A DNA stretch of 64,000 nucleotides. Origin: Neobacillus notoginsengisoli. Its GTDB lineage: Bacteria; Bacillota; Bacilli; Bacillales; Cytobacillaceae. The notes under the pieces are model-generated. The model did not search any database and was not told the DNA's origin. It worked only from the letters and a program-made list of their open reading frames with translations. Of the stretch, positions 62,480 to 64,000 are shown piece by piece (the stretch's first letter is position 1; every line of letters begins with the position of its first letter). The position numbers and the translations under genes are program-made. The stretch lies in NCBI RefSeq assembly GCF_003515685.1, contig NZ_QWEG01000012.1, forward strand, positions 62,001 through 126,000, in the 5' to 3' direction.

Positions 62480-63538
62480 CTAAAGAGCTAAGGCAAATTG
62501 GTTGTTCTCCTGTTCGATAATGTTTTCCTCTGAAATCTCTGTAGGGCCGTAATCAACAAAGCAGCCACAACCGCCTTCATCGTGCTTCAAGTCGAATTGG
62601 TCGTCTTTGTCATAGTTGAACCCTTTCCATCCACTCAAATCTCTACCGAATTTAGCCAAAGGATAAGCGGCTCCCTTTCGCTTCATAAAGGAATACTGGT
62701 TAATCACCAGGTCAGTAGGTATATGCACCTTTGGTTTGCTGGAACGCCCATAGAAATAGTCCCTGTAGGAATTATCCAACTGCTTATGCCATAAGGCCTT
62801 AACCTCATTGTCAAGCCCATCTACTTCTAAGTTCTTAATGTAGTGGTATTCTGACACATAGAGTTTAATATAATGCTCTTGCTCGACTAGCTTATTAAAG
62901 ACTGCCGGCATTTCCTTCCTCAGTCGCTTAAAATGAGCCATTCCCGCTTTCACACAACATCCATTACAATTGTTATGGCTAAATCCCATATCGTATAGAA
63001 CGGGCTGCCTGATTGAGTATTTATCGAGGACAAGGTTGTTATCAATGAATAGGTCAATAAGCGGAAATTCCACTTTAAAACCCTTTTTGCCCCTCTTGCT
63101 CCAATTGTGTTGGATCGGCCCAGCTCTATGCGATTCCATAAAACCTATGCCAAAGTATAATGTCGCATTTGTTATGAAATCATTATCCCGTAAGTATTCT
63201 TTATTTCTCCAAACTTCGATGTTTGGCCGCTTACCCTTTTTAAGATAATCTTCAGCAACCTTAATCTTAAGGTATTTAGAGCAATTACCAATCCGGCTAT
63301 TAAAGACAACCTTTTGCTCAAACATAAGCTCTATAGGGTTTAATCCCATGCTATGAGTTAAGAGCGGCAGCTGTAACTTATCGGAAGCTTCATGGATAAA
63401 TCGGTAAAGGTCCTCATTCTCCCACCGAGTATCTGTAAAGTAGAGTAAGATATTGTCCTCTGGATATTTTGTTTTTACATAATCAGCAACGGAAAAGCTA
63501 GATAGCCCTCCGCTGAAGAAAATAATATGGTTTCTCAT
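62480..63538 (-). CDS. PP-loop / PAPS-reductase-like protein
   Basis: 352 residues, ATG 63538 with AGGGGTA upstream. The N-terminus has the PP-loop IIFFSGGLSSFSVADY (SGGxSS, residues 9-14), followed by NILLYFTDTRWENEDLYRFI as in PAPS reductases and the DndC/QueC-like group. The middle has NSRIGNCSKYLKIKVAEDY and a Cys cluster SHNNCNGCCVKAG that could bind a metal or iron-sulphur cluster. Near the C-terminus there is another GGCGCF Cys motif. Family members adenylate or sulphur-modify substrates; here a part in DNA or tRNA base modification is inferred from neighbours only. Confidence 0.78.
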   Translation of the reverse strand: MRNHIIFFSGGLSSFSVADYVKTKYPEDNILLYFTDTRWENEDLYRFIHEASDKLQLPLLTHSMGLNPIELMFEQKVVFNSRIGNCSKYLKIKVAEDYLKKGKRPNIEVWRNKEYLRDNDFITNATLYFGIGFMESHRAGPIQHNWSKRGKKGFKVEFPLIDLFIDNNLVLDKYSIRQPVLYDMGFSHNNCNGCCVKAGMAHFKRLRKEMPAVFNKLVEQEHYIKLYVSEYHYIKNLEVDGLDNEVKALWHKQLDNSYRDYFYGRSSKPKVHIPTDLVINQYSFMKRKGAAYPLAKFGRDLSGWKGFNYDKDDQFDLKHDEGGCGCFVDYGPTEISEENIIEQENNQFALAL

Positions 63539-63561
63539 CTATAAAGTACCCCTCTATTTTG

Positions 63562-64000
63562 TTATGAAATATACTCCCGTTTACAAACAACGTTTTTCAA
63601 GGGAGCTTTCGGCTCTATCCACTGAAGTCCAGTAATTATCTTCTGAGCGTTCTCTCTGGTGAGATTTTCATAATCTCCAGTTGGAAATTTAGAGAAAAAG
63701 TAATCCTTTATGAATTGCTCTCCCCTTAATTCCTTCATTCGTTTTATCCTGGCCAATTGTTTTTTAGTGGGCTTACTTTGCAAATTATGGATGGCTAGAA
63801 GGATGGATTTTAACTCGTTATAATCCTCTTCTATAAGACCTGGTTCATAAATACAATCGGAGAACCAAATTGAACCGTCCAACCTAACACAACCTACTTC
63901 AAAGGGGCGAATCCCTTCTCCACTTTTTCCTTTAAAATCAGCAAGGGAGGCAAAATCAAAGGGATTCATGCAACCAAGGCTAGGAGTTAGATTATTCTTC
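63562..64000 (-). CDS. Hypothetical protein (5' partial at window edge)
   Basis: At least 135 residues to TAA 63562. The ATG at 63969 has no ribosome binding site, and the frame stays open to the end of the window with a plausible protein text before it (NNLTPSLGCMNPFDF), so the gene very probably begins beyond 64000. Soluble, mixed charge, a Cys-containing loop (GSIWFSDCIYEPG). Ends 24 bp before the PP-loop gene, same operon. No family recognised. Confidence 0.6.
   Translation of the reverse strand, partial: KNNLTPSLGCMNPFDFASLADFKGKSGEGIRPFEVGCVRLDGSIWFSDCIYEPGLIEEDYNELKSILLAIHNLQSKPTKKQLARIKRMKELRGEQFIKDYFFSKFPTGDYENLTRENAQKIITGLQWIEPKAPLKNVVCKREYIS

Overview
This is 64 kb of a low-GC Gram-positive (Bacillaceae-type) accessory replicon. 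AGGAGG-like ribosome binding sites with frequent TTG/GTG starts, Bacillus-type LexA boxes, a YolD protein, WapA/RHS toxins and a TrsE/VirB4-type secretion block all fit a large conjugative plasmid (or a plasmid-like ICE) of a Bacillus relative. No rRNA, tRNA or CRISPR array was seen.

Layout. (1) 0-8 kb, + strand: end of a conjugation operon with VirB4 ATPase (5' end outside the window), a VirB6/TrbL-like channel protein, a two-domain wall hydrolase (SLT plus M23), a lipoprotein and a membrane-anchored protein. (2) 8-13.7 kb: a four-repeat HNH-repeat protein, a membrane protein, a stand-alone ATP-dependent DNA ligase and an MmcB-like PD-(D/E)XK protein. (3) 13.7-20.7 kb: replication and maintenance, with a candidate initiator carrying a C-terminal HTH, an origin with eight 17-bp iterons next to ATGCACAAA boxes, a winged-helix-like second Rep candidate, a LexA-box yolD gene and a ribbon-helix-helix/coiled-coil protein preceded by four GGTTAAC boxes. 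(4) 21-28 kb: an amidase_6 exoprotein, then a tyrosine-recombinase (XerS-like) operon with a LexA box and an adjacent dif-like site, and unknown genes. (5) 28-46 kb: two tracts separated by further copies of that dif-like site. The first is a graveyard of RHS/WapA toxin, HEAT-repeat immunity, Mrr nuclease and IS3 fragments plus a large wapA interrupted by one TAG. The second holds defence-type genes: a helicase-nuclease fusion, a zinc-motif protein, an Abi_2/AbiF HEPN protein with a leader RNA, and an XRE regulator. (6) 46-54 kb: an intact RHS toxin with a colicin-E3-like rRNase tip plus a DUF3916 candidate immunity protein, an MFS pseudogene and an SLT-NlpC/P60 wall hydrolase. (7) 54-59 kb: a compact RiPP cluster with four short precursors missed by ordinary gene calling (YxKPx[LM] leader, CxCG core), a radical SAM/SPASM enzyme, a PqqD-like RRE protein, a Ser-His S26-type protease, an HTH regulator and an MFS exporter. 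(8) 59-64 kb: a possible base-modification block with a TGT/DpdA-like protein, an XF1762/Mom-like acetyltransferase-fold protein, a PP-loop/PAPS-reductase-like protein and a C5-cytosine methyltransferase that has lost its catalytic core.

How it fits together: a self-transmissible backbone carries interchangeable cassettes for interbacterial competition (RHS toxins, the RiPP), phage defence (AbiF, helicase-nuclease) and DNA modification. The strongest candidates for something undescribed are the CxCG RiPP cluster (54.0-59.1 kb) and the set of XerS-like recombination sites that delimit the cassettes, one of them beside the SOS-box promoter of the recombinase.
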